From: a bacterium
GTDB lineage: Bacteria; Zhuqueibacterota; QNDG01; JAGLOF01
Direction: 5' to 3'
DNA: 63,558 nucleotides
Assembly: GCA_016934955.1 (NCBI GenBank)
Contig: JAFGRY010000034.1
Span: 1-63,558 of the forward strand
Made by a program: the position numbers and the translations under genes. The notes beneath the pieces were generated by a model, which saw nothing but the letters and a program-made list of their open reading frames with translations, ran no database searches and was not told the DNA's origin. This document shows, in pieces, positions 18,196-27,375 of the stretch; within the stretch, counting starts at the first letter, position 1; each line of letters starts with the position of its first letter.

Positions 18196-19518
18196 TCATT
18201 GCCCGTTCGGAGACCACATGACCGTGGGTGTGCGCACCGGCGGCAGAACCGGAACATCCCGGACCGACGCGCTGAACCGCCGCCACTGCTCAGGCGAGCG
18301 TTCCCTGACGAATCTGAAAAAGGCGGCGTAGCGCAGGGTCGCGGTCGCCGCGTCCCAGACCGCGGGATTCATCGCCCTGAGGAAATCAGGATCAGCGGAC
18401 AGCCGCCGGCTGTACTCATCGAGAAAGACGCATTCGTGCATGTCCATATTGTAGCGAAGACTGATGAGCAGCTGCCGCAGGCTTCCGGTGGTGTAGCGGT
18501 CCAGAAAGGCGCTCCTGGCGCTGTCCCCCTCGAGCGCGAGACAGTCGACCACCGTTCCCGCGGCATACAGATCGTACTGCCCTTCGTATCTCTTCATTTC
18601 AGCCAGCACCCGGTCATTGTACCACTGACGCTGGCTGTATTCACCGTCGGGATAGGCGTCCAGCATCCGCTCGAGCTCGGCGTCCACGGCAGAGGTCACG
18701 GCCTCCTGAGCGGCGTGCTGTTCCGCTTCCGTCAGGCCGTCGTACCGGTAGCGCCAACAGTAAAAAAAAGGATCCCCGGTGATGACGAGGGTGTCACCGG
18801 GAAAGGAAAACCTGATCTCCCGGCTGTAATCGGAGATGAGATAGGAGCGGAATCGAAACCCCAGGTCATTCTCGATGTCATGAAGATGCAGCAGAATGTT
18901 GTTGAAGCCGATGGCGTTGCGGAAATATTCCGGCCGCGTTTCGCCGCCCCCCAGGATATACTCCCCCTTCTCTTTCGGAAGGTCGGCGCAGTCGTTGTAC
19001 ATCAGCATCAGATCGGTCTGCATCAGCCGCAGGCCCAGCAGCGTATTGTCGAAGGCGGGATGATAATTGACGATTCGCCCTTTCCGGGAGAGGACGGCTT
19101 CTTCCCTGTGCCTATCCCTGAGATGTCCGAAATAGGTAAAGCATGCCAGGTAATCGCTTTCCGCGTAGCGGGCTATGGGGACCAGCATCCAGTCGAAAAT
19201 CACCGCCTGCTTTCTCTCTCCGTTCACCTTCAGGACCAGCCGGTGCCCGTCCGGCAGCGCGGGATCATACCCCAGTTCCAGAGAAAAGAGCGCCGACGGA
19301 TGCAGCGGTTGAGCGGTACGTTCGAATGCGACGCCTCCCACCACCGAAAGAATCGCCTGGCTGAACATGATACCCGGCAGCACCACCGGCGGACTCAGCA
19401 GCTCCTCGGCCGGTTCACGCTCGAGCGTAATGGTGCCCAGAGTCATCTGAGCGCCGGCCCCGGACGCGAGACTCACCAGCAGAGACAGCACAACAGCGGT
19501 CCTGCACAACGCCTTCAT
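18196..19518 (-). CDS. Secreted protein of unknown function
   Basis: About 440 residues from the ATG at 19518, which opens a signal peptide (LLVSLASGAGAQ). No family recognised. The mature part is a mixed alpha/beta-looking sequence rich in aromatic residues and charged helices, with no repeats and no sorting tail, so it is probably periplasmic. It is divergently transcribed from the ECF sigma operon across a 151-bp AT-rich region, which must carry both promoters. The downstream prs gene is on the same strand, 97 bp away. Confidence 0.75.
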   Translation of the reverse strand: MKALCRTAVVLSLLVSLASGAGAQMTLGTITLEREPAEELLSPPVVLPGIMFSQAILSVVGGVAFERTAQPLHPSALFSLELGYDPALPDGHRLVLKVNGERKQAVIFDWMLVPIARYAESDYLACFTYFGHLRDRHREEAVLSRKGRIVNYHPAFDNTLLGLRLMQTDLMLMYNDCADLPKEKGEYILGGGETRPEYFRNAIGFNNILLHLHDIENDLGFRFRSYLISDYSREIRFSFPGDTLVITGDPFFYCWRYRYDGLTEAEQHAAQEAVTSAVDAELERMLDAYPDGEYSQRQWYNDRVLAEMKRYEGQYDLYAAGTVVDCLALEGDSARSAFLDRYTTGSLRQLLISLRYNMDMHECVFLDEYSRRLSADPDFLRAMNPAVWDAATATLRYAAFFRFVRERSPEQWRRFSASVRDVPVLPPVRTPTVMWSPNGQ

Positions 19519-19669
19519 CGCTGCACCCCCGTTTAAACAATACGGCATATACGGATATAGTTCTGGAATTCATGAATCCGGTTTAGTAAATTAATTACTT
19601 GATCGCTTATTAGCAAGACGAATCTTGAAAAGCGGCGGGATTCCGCGTCACGGCGGAAAAGGACCGCGC

Positions 19670-20299
19670 ATGATTGTCGCCCGGATCCGTGTCAAACAGA
19701 ATAGCCCCGGTGCACCCCTGTCAGCAGATGGAGAAAGAGTATTGCGGGAAAAAGATCTCATACGCAGCATTCGGGCCGGAGACAGAGACGCCTTCCGTCT
19801 GCTCTACGACCGGCATGCCGCATCCGTGTACCGCATCTGTCTGCGTTTCACCGGTGATTCCCGGGAGGCCGAGGATCTCTGCCAGGATGTCTTCGTTAAA
19901 ATCTATACATCCATCAGAACATTCAATGCCCGCTCCCGGCTCTCCACCTGGATCCACCGGATCGCCGTAAACCACGCCCTCAACCATCTGCGGAACACGA
20001 AACGCTCCCGCCTGCTTCTGCCGCTCAACGGCGATCCGCCCGGACAGGCGGGATTCGATCCCCGTCCGGGTCCGGACCGGGTGCTGGAGGAGAAAGAGAA
20101 ATCCGCGATCATTCGGGAAGCCGTGAACGCCCTGCCTGAGCATCAGCGGCTGGTGCTGATTCTGCAGAAATTCGAGGGATTCTCGGGGAGGGAGATCGCG
20201 GACATGCTGGACTGCACCCTGCTCTCCGTTCAGTCCCGGCTGCACCGGGCGAAAAAAAACCTGGCCGTACTGCTGCAGGAGTATCTGGATCATCTCTAG
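19670..20299 (+). CDS. ECF-family RNA polymerase sigma factor
   Basis: 209 residues from the ATG at 19670 (AAGGA six bases upstream); an upstream TTG at 19625 is in frame but has no clear ribosome site. Region 2 is clear (LLYDRHAASVYRICLRFTGD, AEDLCQDVFVKIY, STWIHRIAVNHALNHLR), as is region 4 (LPEHQRLVLILQKFEGFSG and SVQSRLHRAKKNL). It should direct polymerase to a small regulon, normally including its own operon. The next gene is its likely anti-sigma factor, then a CpxP-like protein and a Cys-rich peptide, which points to metal or envelope stress. Confidence 0.93.
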   Translation: MIVARIRVKQNSPGAPLSADGERVLREKDLIRSIRAGDRDAFRLLYDRHAASVYRICLRFTGDSREAEDLCQDVFVKIYTSIRTFNARSRLSTWIHRIAVNHALNHLRNTKRSRLLLPLNGDPPGQAGFDPRPGPDRVLEEKEKSAIIREAVNALPEHQRLVLILQKFEGFSGREIADMLDCTLLSVQSRLHRAKKNLAVLLQEYLDHL

Positions 20300-20359
20300 A
20301 GATCCGCGCATGTTTTCCGGCGCCGTTGTGTCTAACATTATGAACACGGGGATTTCGCT

Positions 20360-20839
20360 ATGGATTGTAAAACGGTACGAACATACGGTCTGGCGCTGCT
20401 CGACCGGGAGCTGTCCCCCCGGCGCGCCCGCAGCATGCAGGCCCATATCGACCGGTGCCCGTCCTGCGGCGCCGCGCTCGCCCGCATGGCCTCGCTCTAC
20501 GAGGCGGCGGAGACGGCCGCGGAGGAACGGCCGCCGGCCCGGCTCTGGCCGCGCGTCGCTGAAGCGATCGATCGCTGGGAAGACCGCCGAACCCCCTGGA
20601 CGCTGCTCGGCGGCTGGATTCCCCGGGCCGCCGCTGTCTGCGCCATGCTCCTGCTGATGCTTGCAGGCGTCGCGGCCGGCATCTGTCTCGGATCAGGCCC
20701 CGACGCCTCCGTCAGCCGCGCCCTGCGGGAATACACCGCTCTTTCCGGCCTCGACCGGTTCGACGATCTGCAGGCCGAATCGCTCGGCAGCACCTATATC
20801 ACGCTCACCCTTCCCGAGGAAGGAGGGAGAACCGAATGA
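20360..20839 (+). CDS. Zinc-finger anti-sigma factor
   Basis: 159 residues. N-terminal zf-HC2 anti-sigma fold (Cys3, then HIDRCPSC with the H-x3-C-x2-C metal site near 29-36), a single membrane helix (about 95-116, AAAVCAMLLLMLAGVAAG) and a short extracytoplasmic tail. It should hold the sigma factor encoded 60 bp upstream inactive at the membrane. Its stop overlaps the start of the next gene (ATGA), so the two are translationally coupled. Confidence 0.85.
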   Translation: MDCKTVRTYGLALLDRELSPRRARSMQAHIDRCPSCGAALARMASLYEAAETAAEERPPARLWPRVAEAIDRWEDRRTPWTLLGGWIPRAAAVCAMLLLMLAGVAAGICLGSGPDASVSRALREYTALSGLDRFDDLQAESLGSTYITLTLPEEGGRTE

Positions 20840-21357
20840 AAAAACGCTATATGGTCATTGCCGTTATCCTCCTGGTGATCATCAACCTCTCGGCCCTCAC
20901 CACTATGGGATACAACCGCTACTGCCGCTACCGGGAGAACTGCCGCATCCGGGAACAGACGGGAAGCTGCGGATACCTCTGCGAGAAACTCGCGCTCAGC
21001 GACACCCAGGTGAAAACGATGGAAGCGGCGAGACAGCGGTTCCTGGATACCGCCGGGAAAGAAAACCGGGAACTGACCCGCGCCCGCCTGCTTCTGGTGG
21101 ATGAACTGAGCCGTGATCTGCCCGATACGGCGCGCATAGACGATCTCTGTGATCGTATCGCCTCCATTCAGGGGCGGCTGCAGCGACAGGCGGCACGCTC
21201 CATACTCAACGAAAAAATGATACTCGATCCGGTTCAGCGGGCCGGCTATCTTGCCATAATCCGTTCCCGTCTGCTGCAGGACAACGCTGCCGCCGCCCCC
21301 GCATCACCCGGCGCCGCCGATCCTGCATGCGAACCGTTCTGCCCGCAGTTCAACTAA
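20836..21357 (+). CDS. CpxP/Spy-like periplasmic metal- or stress-sensing protein
   Basis: 173 residues with an N-terminal membrane anchor (VIAVILLVIINLSAL), followed by a helical domain of the heavy-metal-sensor/Spy type: an LALSDTQVKTME segment and a second LDPVQRAGYL segment match the paired LTxxQ motifs. Four cysteines lie just after the anchor (YCRYRENC, SCGYLC) and two more at the C-terminus (CEPFC), unusual for Spy and suggesting metal binding. It is likely the outer sensory or buffering arm of the sigma/anti-sigma system, with which it overlaps by 4 bp. Confidence 0.75.
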   Translation: MKKRYMVIAVILLVIINLSALTTMGYNRYCRYRENCRIREQTGSCGYLCEKLALSDTQVKTMEAARQRFLDTAGKENRELTRARLLLVDELSRDLPDTARIDDLCDRIASIQGRLQRQAARSILNEKMILDPVQRAGYLAIIRSRLLQDNAAAAPASPGAADPACEPFCPQFN

Positions 21358-21382
21358 ATCACAAGAGGAGACCGTAATCGCT

Positions 21383-21703
21383 ATGAAAAAGACACCCCTG
21401 CTCATCGGCATCGCCGTGCTGCTCGTCATCGCCCTGGCGGTGATCTACGCACAGGACCAGGACGTAAAGAAAGAGGTAAAAACCGAACAGACAGCCGTTA
21501 AAACAAGCGGCGCCTGCGGCGGCTGCGCGGCGGCGGCTGCATGTCATCCGTCTGAAACGGTCACAACCGAAACAGCCGGCACGAAACAGGCCGCGGTGAA
21601 ACCGGCCGCCTGCGGCGGCTGCGCGGCCGGGAAAGCCTGTCAGACCGCTGCGGCGGCGACGACCGCGAAATCATGCTGCCCGTCGAAAAAAGAGACCAAA
21701 TAG
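21383..21703 (+). CDS. Small exported Cys-rich protein with CGGCA repeats
   Basis: 106 residues. A signal-like N-terminus (LLIGIAVLLVIALAVIYAQ) is followed by two copies of a Cys motif, ACGGCAAAAAC and ACGGCAAGKAC, in Lys/Ala/Thr-rich sequence, and a final SCCPSKK. Eight cysteines in about 85 mature residues suggest metal binding or redox chemistry outside the cytoplasm. No known family recognised. It is the last gene of the ECF sigma operon, 25 bp after the CpxP-like gene and right before a strong terminator, so it is probably one of the products the sigma factor makes. Confidence 0.7.
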   Translation: MKKTPLLIGIAVLLVIALAVIYAQDQDVKKEVKTEQTAVKTSGACGGCAAAAACHPSETVTTETAGTKQAAVKPAACGGCAAGKACQTAAAATTAKSCCPSKKETK

Positions 21704-21725
21704 AGACATCCGTATTTCAGAGCAC

Positions 21726-21761
21726 CGCCGTCCCTTTCCCGCAAAGGGACGGCGTTTTTTT
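21726..21761 (+). terminator. Intrinsic terminator of the ECF sigma operon
   Basis: A perfect 12-bp stem, CGCCGTCCCTTT and AAAGGGACGGCG, with a 5-base loop and seven T residues directly after it. It closes the four-gene sigma operon. Confidence 0.92.
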
Positions 21762-21775
21762 ACCCCCCGGTCCAA

Positions 21776-22348
21776 TCAGGCCGGAACAGCTGCGTGAAAC
21801 CGCCTGAACTTGTTCCGCATGTGTATATCCTTGATGTCCTCGTGAAACCGCTCGAACTGCCGGACATCGCTGAACCAGGAAAAGACCTCCGTGTAGGCCA
21901 GACCCGCGGGCTGGTGGAGCAGATACCGCCGGTAGGAACTGAAGGTGTACATGCGGTAGTCACGGGAAATTCCGTGCTTTTCCGGATCGATATGCAGACA
22001 GGCGATGACCGGCGGCACGGAAAAAAGATCGATCCCGCTCACGGTTCGCTGCCGCAGCAGTTCCTCCACGGCGGGTCCGGAAGCCGCGAAGAGGAACAGA
22101 ATGAGCTCCTTCAGCAGCGCCCGGTACCCGGCCTCGACCTCCCCTCCGCTGCTGCCCTCTCTTCTTCTCATCAGCAGGTGGAAGTGATCGGGCAGCAGGC
22201 TGTAGGCAAGCAGATCGGCGGGCCCGGAAAGACAGTGATGACTGAGCATGATAAAACGCTGACAGATCCGGCCCGGCTCGGCCTCGGGAAACGGCTGACA
22301 GATACAGCAGTACTCCCTGTCCCTGAGAATGGATGCAAGCGACGTCAT
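21776..22348 (-). mobile_element. REP-associated tyrosine transposase (IS200-like Y1 family)
   Basis: 190 residues from the ATG at 22348, which has AGGAGG six bases upstream. The HUH motif is present in LLPDHFHLLMRR, and the C-terminal pattern HIDPEKHGISRDYRMY with FSSYRRYL matches the HxNPxKHG...SSY block of this family. Such proteins act on REP palindromes and are usually domesticated single-copy genes with no flanking insertion sequence; none is visible here. The 15-bp gap to the preceding convergent terminator leaves no room for a left end. Confidence 0.8.
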
Positions 22349-22472
22349 AGAATCCCTCCTGAATAATAATCGGTCATTGGACTGTAACATACAACCCGTA
22401 CAGCCGCCAAACAAGCGCTACCTGTTTACAATTTCCGCGGACCGGGCACGGCACGGGCGGTTCCGTACCCGT

Positions 22473-22509
22473 AAAAAAAAGATGTCCCGGCAGCGGCTGC
22501 CGGGACATC
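22473..22509 (-). terminator. Intrinsic terminator after nifJ
   Basis: On the minus strand a 13-bp perfect stem (GATGTCCCGGCAG and its complement, 3-base loop, 22481-22509) is followed by eight T residues (22473-22480). It lies 40 bp beyond the nifJ stop. Confidence 0.9.
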
Positions 22510-22548
22510 TCAGGTGTTGCCTCAATCGGGGCTTGAAGAGTGTCGCGT

Positions 22549-25500
22549 TTATTCAGAGAGCTTTTTGTAGAATGTGTACCGTTCCTCCACCGTCCGGGCG
22601 AATTTTTCCCAGTACCCGTCCACTTTCTCCGGGAAGGTGAGTTTCAGCGAGTTGTAGCGTGTTTCTCCTTCCAGGAACTCTTTCAGCGGCACGGTCGGTT
22701 CTTTCGAGTCCAGAATGAAGGGATTTTTGCCCTCTTTTTTCAGTTCCGGATTGTAGCGGTAGAGCATCCAGTAGCCGGAATCGACCGCCTTCTTCTCTTC
22801 CTCCTGGGCCCTGCCCATATCGATTCCGTGGTTGATACAGGGCGCGTACGCGATCACCAGCGAGGGTCCGTCATAGGCTTCGGCCTCCTGCAGCGCTTTG
22901 AGCAGCTGCATCTTGTTGGCGCCCATGGCCACGCAGGCCACATAGACGTACCCGTAGGTCACCGCCATCAGGCCCAGATCCTTCTTTATCGTGGCCTTTC
23001 CGGATTCAGCGAACTTCGCGACAGATCCCAGGGGCGTCGCTTTCGAGGCCTGGCCGCCGGTATTTGAATACACCTCGGTGTCGAGCACCAGGACATTGAT
23101 ATTTTTGCCGGAGGCCAGCACATGGTCGAGACCGCCGTAGCCGATATCATAGGCCCAGCCGTCGCCGCCGAAGCACCAGACGCTCTTGGGAATGAAATAG
23201 CTCTGCAGTTCCCGCACCCGGGCCAGGGTCTTTTTCAGATCCCCACCCGCTTTCTTCACCGCCTCGGGCAGCAGCTCCTGGATCTTCCAGACGTTGGCCT
23301 TTGTCTCGTCATCAGTGTTGTCGAATGACTCCAGCGCCTTCTTCAGCCGGTCCTTCAGTTCACCGCTCAGGCCGGCTTTCAGCGCCAGTTCGGCGTTGTA
23401 TTTCAGCTGCTTGCGGTTGGAGTTTACGGCCAGACGCATGCCGTAGCCGTATTCGGCGTTGTCTTCGAACAGGGAATTGGCCCAGGAGGGTCCGTGGCCG
23501 TCCTTGTTCTTGCAGTAGGGAATGGTCGGGAAGGTCGCGCCCCAGATAGAAGAGCAGCCCGTGGCGTTGGCCACGATCATCCGGTCCCCGAACAGCTGGG
23601 TCACCAGCTTGACGTAGGGCGTCTCGCCGCAGCCGGCACAGGCGCCCGAGAATTCCATCAGCGGCTGTTTGAACTGACTGCCCTTGATGGTGCCGACCTT
23701 GACCGCCGTGCTGAGCACATCTTCAGGCAGGCTCGCGAAAAAGGCGGTGTTTTCATTTTCACCCGCTTCGCGCTCTTCCTCGATGGGCTTCATGACCAGC
23801 GCACCCTTGGGACATTCATGGAAACAGGCTTTACAGCCGATGCAGTCCTCGGTGAATACCTGAACCTTGTAGTCGTATTTCTCGCCGTCCTTGCCGGCAG
23901 CCTTGATCGTTGTGAAGGTCGACGGGGCGTCTTTGAGCAGGCTCCGGTCGATCAGTTTCGTTCTGATAACGGCATGGGGACAGACGAAAGAGCACTGGTT
24001 ACACTGGATGCAGTTCTCGGAGATCCAGTGCGGCACTTCCGGAGCGACGCCCCGCTTCTCGAGCCGGGTGGTTCCGGACGGGACGTAGCCGTCATAGGGC
24101 ATCTGCGAGACCGGGATCTCGTCGCCTTTTTCCCGCATGATTTTCTCGATAACATTGGTGGTGAAGGCGCCGGCGTTATCGGGGATGAGTTTCCTGGGCT
24201 CCATGTGCTCACCGGGAAGCGAGGCCGGGACCGCCACTTCGACCAGCGCCTCATCCGTTTTGTCCACCGCTTTCCAGTTCATCTCGACGATCTCCTTCCC
24301 CTTCTTGGAGTAGGATTTCTCGATTGCTTTTTTAATCAGCTCGATCGCTTTTTTCCGCTCGAGCACATTGGAAATGATGAAGAACGCGGCCTGCATGACC
24401 GTGTTGATCCGGTTGCCCAGCCCCAGGCTGTCCGCGATCTCGAGGGCGTTGATATTGTAAAACTTGATCTTCTTGCCGATGATCGTCTGCTGCATATCCT
24501 TCGTCAGGTGTCCGAACGCCTCTTCCGAGGTCCAGTTGGAGTTCAGCAGGAAGACGCCGCCCTCCTTGATCCCTTCGAGAATATCGAAGCGGCCGATGAA
24601 CGCCTGGTTGTGACAGGCGATGAAATCGGCGTTCTGCACCAGGTAGGGCGACTGGATCGGAGACTTCCCGAACCTGAGATGGCTGCGGGTGATGCCGCCG
24701 GACTTCTTGGAGTCGTACTGGAAGTATCCCTGGGCGTACATATCGGTGTTGTCGCCGATGATCTTGATGGAATTTTTATTCGCGCCCACCGTGCCGTCGG
24801 AACCGAGTCCCCAGAATTTACAGCTGATGGTGCCTTCGGGAAGGGTGTTGATGTGATCGGTGACCGGGATCGACGTATTCGTCACATCATCATTGATGCC
24901 CACGGTAAATCCGTGAAACGCCTTGCCGTCGAGATGATCGTACACCGCTTTGACCATGGGAGGCGTGAACTCTTTGGAGGAGAGGCCGTACCGGCCGCCG
25001 ATGATGGTGACATCACGGTCCTTCATGGCGGCGACGATGTCGAGATAGAGCGGTTCGCCCAGCGAGCCCGGTTCCTTGGTCCGGTCGAGAACGGCGATCT
25101 TTTTCACCGAAGCGGGAATCGCCTTTACCAGGTGTTCAGCGGAGAACGGCCTGAACAGCCTCACTTTCACCATACCCAGTTTCGCGCCCTTCGCGTTGAG
25201 GTAATTGATGGTCTCTTCCACGGTCTCGCAGGCGGATCCCATGCAGACGATCACCTTCTCGGCGTCTTTGGCGCCAACATAATCGAAGAGATGGTACTGG
25301 CGGCCCACCACTTTTGCCAGGGCATCCATGTATTCCTGGACGATGCCCGGAGTCGCATCGTAATACTTGTTGACCGTTTCCCGGCCCTGGAAATAGACAT
25401 CGGGATTCTGGGCGCCGACTTTCACCATGGGCCGTTCGGGATTCATGGCCCGGCTGCGGAAATGTTCCACATACTGCATGTCGAGCATGCCGGCCATGGT

Positions 25501-26070
25501 CGCGTAATCGATCACCTCGATCTTCTGAATCTCATGTGAATTTCTGAACCCGTCGAAAAAGGCGACGAAGGGGATCGATGCTTTCAGCGTCGCCAGATGC
25601 GATACCAGGGCGAGATCCATGACTTCCTGAATCGAACTCGATGCCATCAGGGCCCAGCCGGTGTTCCTGGCCGACATCACATCCGAGTGATCGCCGAAAA
25701 TCGACAGGGACTGGCAGGCAAGGGAGCGGGCGGACACATGAAACACCGCGGGCAGCATTTCGCCGGCGATCTTGTGCATGTTGGGCAGCATCAGCATCAG
25801 GCCCTGGGAGGCGGTGAAGGTAGTGGTCAGGGCTCCAGCGGAAAGGGACCCGTGGACGGCGCCCGCCGCACCGGCTTCGGACTGCATTTCAATGACATCG
25901 ACAGTCTGGCCGAATACGTTTTTCAATCCGTTCGCGGCCCAGGCATCGGCCATTTCCCCCATGCCTGATGACGGCGTGATCGGATAGATAGCGGCAACGT
26001 CACTGAACGCGTAGGCAACATGCGTGGCGGCGGTGTTTCCATCCATCGTTGCTTTTTTGAATTTGCTCAT
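22549..26070 (-). CDS. nifJ: Pyruvate:ferredoxin (flavodoxin) oxidoreductase
   Basis: About 1173 residues, the normal length for the single-chain enzyme. It oxidises pyruvate with CoA to acetyl-CoA and CO2 and reduces ferredoxin, the core of anaerobic pyruvate metabolism. The start at 26070 (MSKFKKATMDGN) follows AAGGATACC; upstream codons to 26154 lack a signal and are not used. Visible: the N-terminal pyrimidine-binding domain (YPITPSS), two 4Fe-4S motifs (CIQCNQCSFVCP and CIGCKACFHECP), a further cluster ligand region GACAGCGET, and the TPP-binding region (GGDGWAYDIGYGG and LDTEVYSNTGGQ). Electrons probably feed the ferredoxin-linked EtfAB encoded at 44167-46184. Confidence 0.97.
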   Translation of the reverse strand: MSKFKKATMDGNTAATHVAYAFSDVAAIYPITPSSGMGEMADAWAANGLKNVFGQTVDVIEMQSEAGAAGAVHGSLSAGALTTTFTASQGLMLMLPNMHKIAGEMLPAVFHVSARSLACQSLSIFGDHSDVMSARNTGWALMASSSIQEVMDLALVSHLATLKASIPFVAFFDGFRNSHEIQKIEVIDYATMAGMLDMQYVEHFRSRAMNPERPMVKVGAQNPDVYFQGRETVNKYYDATPGIVQEYMDALAKVVGRQYHLFDYVGAKDAEKVIVCMGSACETVEETINYLNAKGAKLGMVKVRLFRPFSAEHLVKAIPASVKKIAVLDRTKEPGSLGEPLYLDIVAAMKDRDVTIIGGRYGLSSKEFTPPMVKAVYDHLDGKAFHGFTVGINDDVTNTSIPVTDHINTLPEGTISCKFWGLGSDGTVGANKNSIKIIGDNTDMYAQGYFQYDSKKSGGITRSHLRFGKSPIQSPYLVQNADFIACHNQAFIGRFDILEGIKEGGVFLLNSNWTSEEAFGHLTKDMQQTIIGKKIKFYNINALEIADSLGLGNRINTVMQAAFFIISNVLERKKAIELIKKAIEKSYSKKGKEIVEMNWKAVDKTDEALVEVAVPASLPGEHMEPRKLIPDNAGAFTTNVIEKIMREKGDEIPVSQMPYDGYVPSGTTRLEKRGVAPEVPHWISENCIQCNQCSFVCPHAVIRTKLIDRSLLKDAPSTFTTIKAAGKDGEKYDYKVQVFTEDCIGCKACFHECPKGALVMKPIEEEREAGENENTAFFASLPEDVLSTAVKVGTIKGSQFKQPLMEFSGACAGCGETPYVKLVTQLFGDRMIVANATGCSSIWGATFPTIPYCKNKDGHGPSWANSLFEDNAEYGYGMRLAVNSNRKQLKYNAELALKAGLSGELKDRLKKALESFDNTDDETKANVWKIQELLPEAVKKAGGDLKKTLARVRELQSYFIPKSVWCFGGDGWAYDIGYGGLDHVLASGKNINVLVLDTEVYSNTGGQASKATPLGSVAKFAESGKATIKKDLGLMAVTYGYVYVACVAMGANKMQLLKALQEAEAYDGPSLVIAYAPCINHGIDMGRAQEEEKKAVDSGYWMLYRYNPELKKEGKNPFILDSKEPTVPLKEFLEGETRYNSLKLTFPEKVDGYWEKFARTVEERYTFYKKLSE

Positions 26071-26274
26071 GGTATCCTTCCTTCTTCTATGGGTACATTG
26101 ATGATTGTGTGTAAAAACCGGCAGCGCTGATCCCCGAACCGGAACGCCGGGCATCGAGTCAGAATCCTGACAAAAATGGACTGATGCAGCGAAAATTCAG
26201 ACTTGAAAATACGATTTTTCCACGAAAAAATCAAACAGTTTGTCATTTTTATTGCCCGCAGGGACCCGACATGA

Positions 26275-27372
26275 TCACGCCGCACCTCCGTCACCCCGCT
26301 CCAGCGCGAGGATGATGTCGGCCGCCTCGGCGATTGACCCGGTGTGAAAAGCCGGCTGCACCGCGAATTCTCCGTCACCGCCGCCGTACCCGGTGGACAC
26401 CAGCACCGTTTTCATGCCGGCGCGCCTGCCGGTTTCGATGTCAGCGGTCTTGTCACCGACAAAGACACTCTCCTCCATGATCAGATCGAGTTCCCGCCCG
26501 GCCCGCTCGATCAGGCCCTGTTCCGGTTTGCGGCACGTGCACCTGTCCGCTTTGGTGTGAGGACAGAAATAGACCCGGTCGACGAGAATACCGGCTTCGG
26601 AAAAGCGGCGCAGCATCTCCCGGTTGACCCGGTAAAAATCCTCTTCACTGAAATACCCCATGCCGATGCCGGGCTGATTGGTGACGACAATGATACGGTA
26701 GCCCATCTCCTGGAATCGTTTCACGCCCTCGAGCACTCCGGGCAGCAGTCTGAACTTCGCCGGATCATGCAGGTAGGAAACCTCCTCATTGATGGTGCCG
26801 TCCCGGTCCAGGAAAAGGCCGGGAGCTGCCTTGCGCCCGGGCAGCGTGAGATGAACCGCGCCGTCCTTTTCCACGCTCGCTCCGCCGGCCCGGGACGATC
26901 CCTTGCGGATTGTTTCGATGATGGCGGTTGTCGAGATATCATCCTCCACCGGGATGAGGACGACCGTGCCTCCCAGCGATTCAACCAGCTCCTTCGATGT
27001 CAGTGATTCCGGCCGGTAGTCCCCCGCCTTGATGTAGAGATCGGGCCGCAGGATCTCGATGTTTTTCCGGTTTCTTCGCTCGGCAAAGGGGAAGACGTAG
27101 TCCACCGCTTCCAGGGCGGCGAGCACCGTCATCCGCTGCTGTTCAGCGACGAAAGGCCGGTCGCTGCCCTTGTACCGTCTGACGGAATCGTCGGTGTTCA
27201 CGCCGACGATGAGCATATCGCAGAGATCCTTCGCCTTTTCAAGGTAGCGGACATGCCCCGCGTGAACGATATCGAAGACACCGGAAGTGAATCCGATACG
27301 CATTCCCTTCTTCCGCAATCCGCCGCACAGCCGCTGCAGCGTCTCTCTGGTAGTGATTTTATTCTGAATCAT
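26275..27372 (-). CDS. Heptose-phosphate adenylyltransferase fused to a GmhB-type phosphatase
   Basis: 365 residues with two enzymes of ADP-heptose synthesis. Residues about 1-155 are a nucleotidyltransferase of the HldE C-domain/RfaE2 type (FTSGVFDIVHAGHVRYLEKA with the HxGH site, and ISTTAIIETI). Residues about 185-360 are a HAD phosphatase of the GmhB/HisB-N type (LFLDRDGTINEEV, VVTNQPGIG, zinc site CPH...CTCRKP, VGDKTADIE). The HldE kinase domain is absent. The product supports lipopolysaccharide inner-core synthesis, though closely related nucleotidyltransferases serve other sugars. Four bases after the uvrC stop, so the same transcript. Confidence 0.88.
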   Translation of the reverse strand: MIQNKITTRETLQRLCGGLRKKGMRIGFTSGVFDIVHAGHVRYLEKAKDLCDMLIVGVNTDDSVRRYKGSDRPFVAEQQRMTVLAALEAVDYVFPFAERRNRKNIEILRPDLYIKAGDYRPESLTSKELVESLGGTVVLIPVEDDISTTAIIETIRKGSSRAGGASVEKDGAVHLTLPGRKAAPGLFLDRDGTINEEVSYLHDPAKFRLLPGVLEGVKRFQEMGYRIIVVTNQPGIGMGYFSEEDFYRVNREMLRRFSEAGILVDRVYFCPHTKADRCTCRKPEQGLIERAGRELDLIMEESVFVGDKTADIETGRRAGMKTVLVSTGYGGGDGEFAVQPAFHTGSIAEAADIILALERGDGGAA

Positions 27373-27375
27373 CGG

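Noticed and set aside
23494..25539. A long open frame on the plus strand opposite nifJ (681 codons), and a similar one at 27697-29415 opposite uvrC
   Set aside because: They are antisense shadows of GC-rich, highly conserved genes; their residues are compositionally biased (Arg/His/Gly-rich) and match no family.
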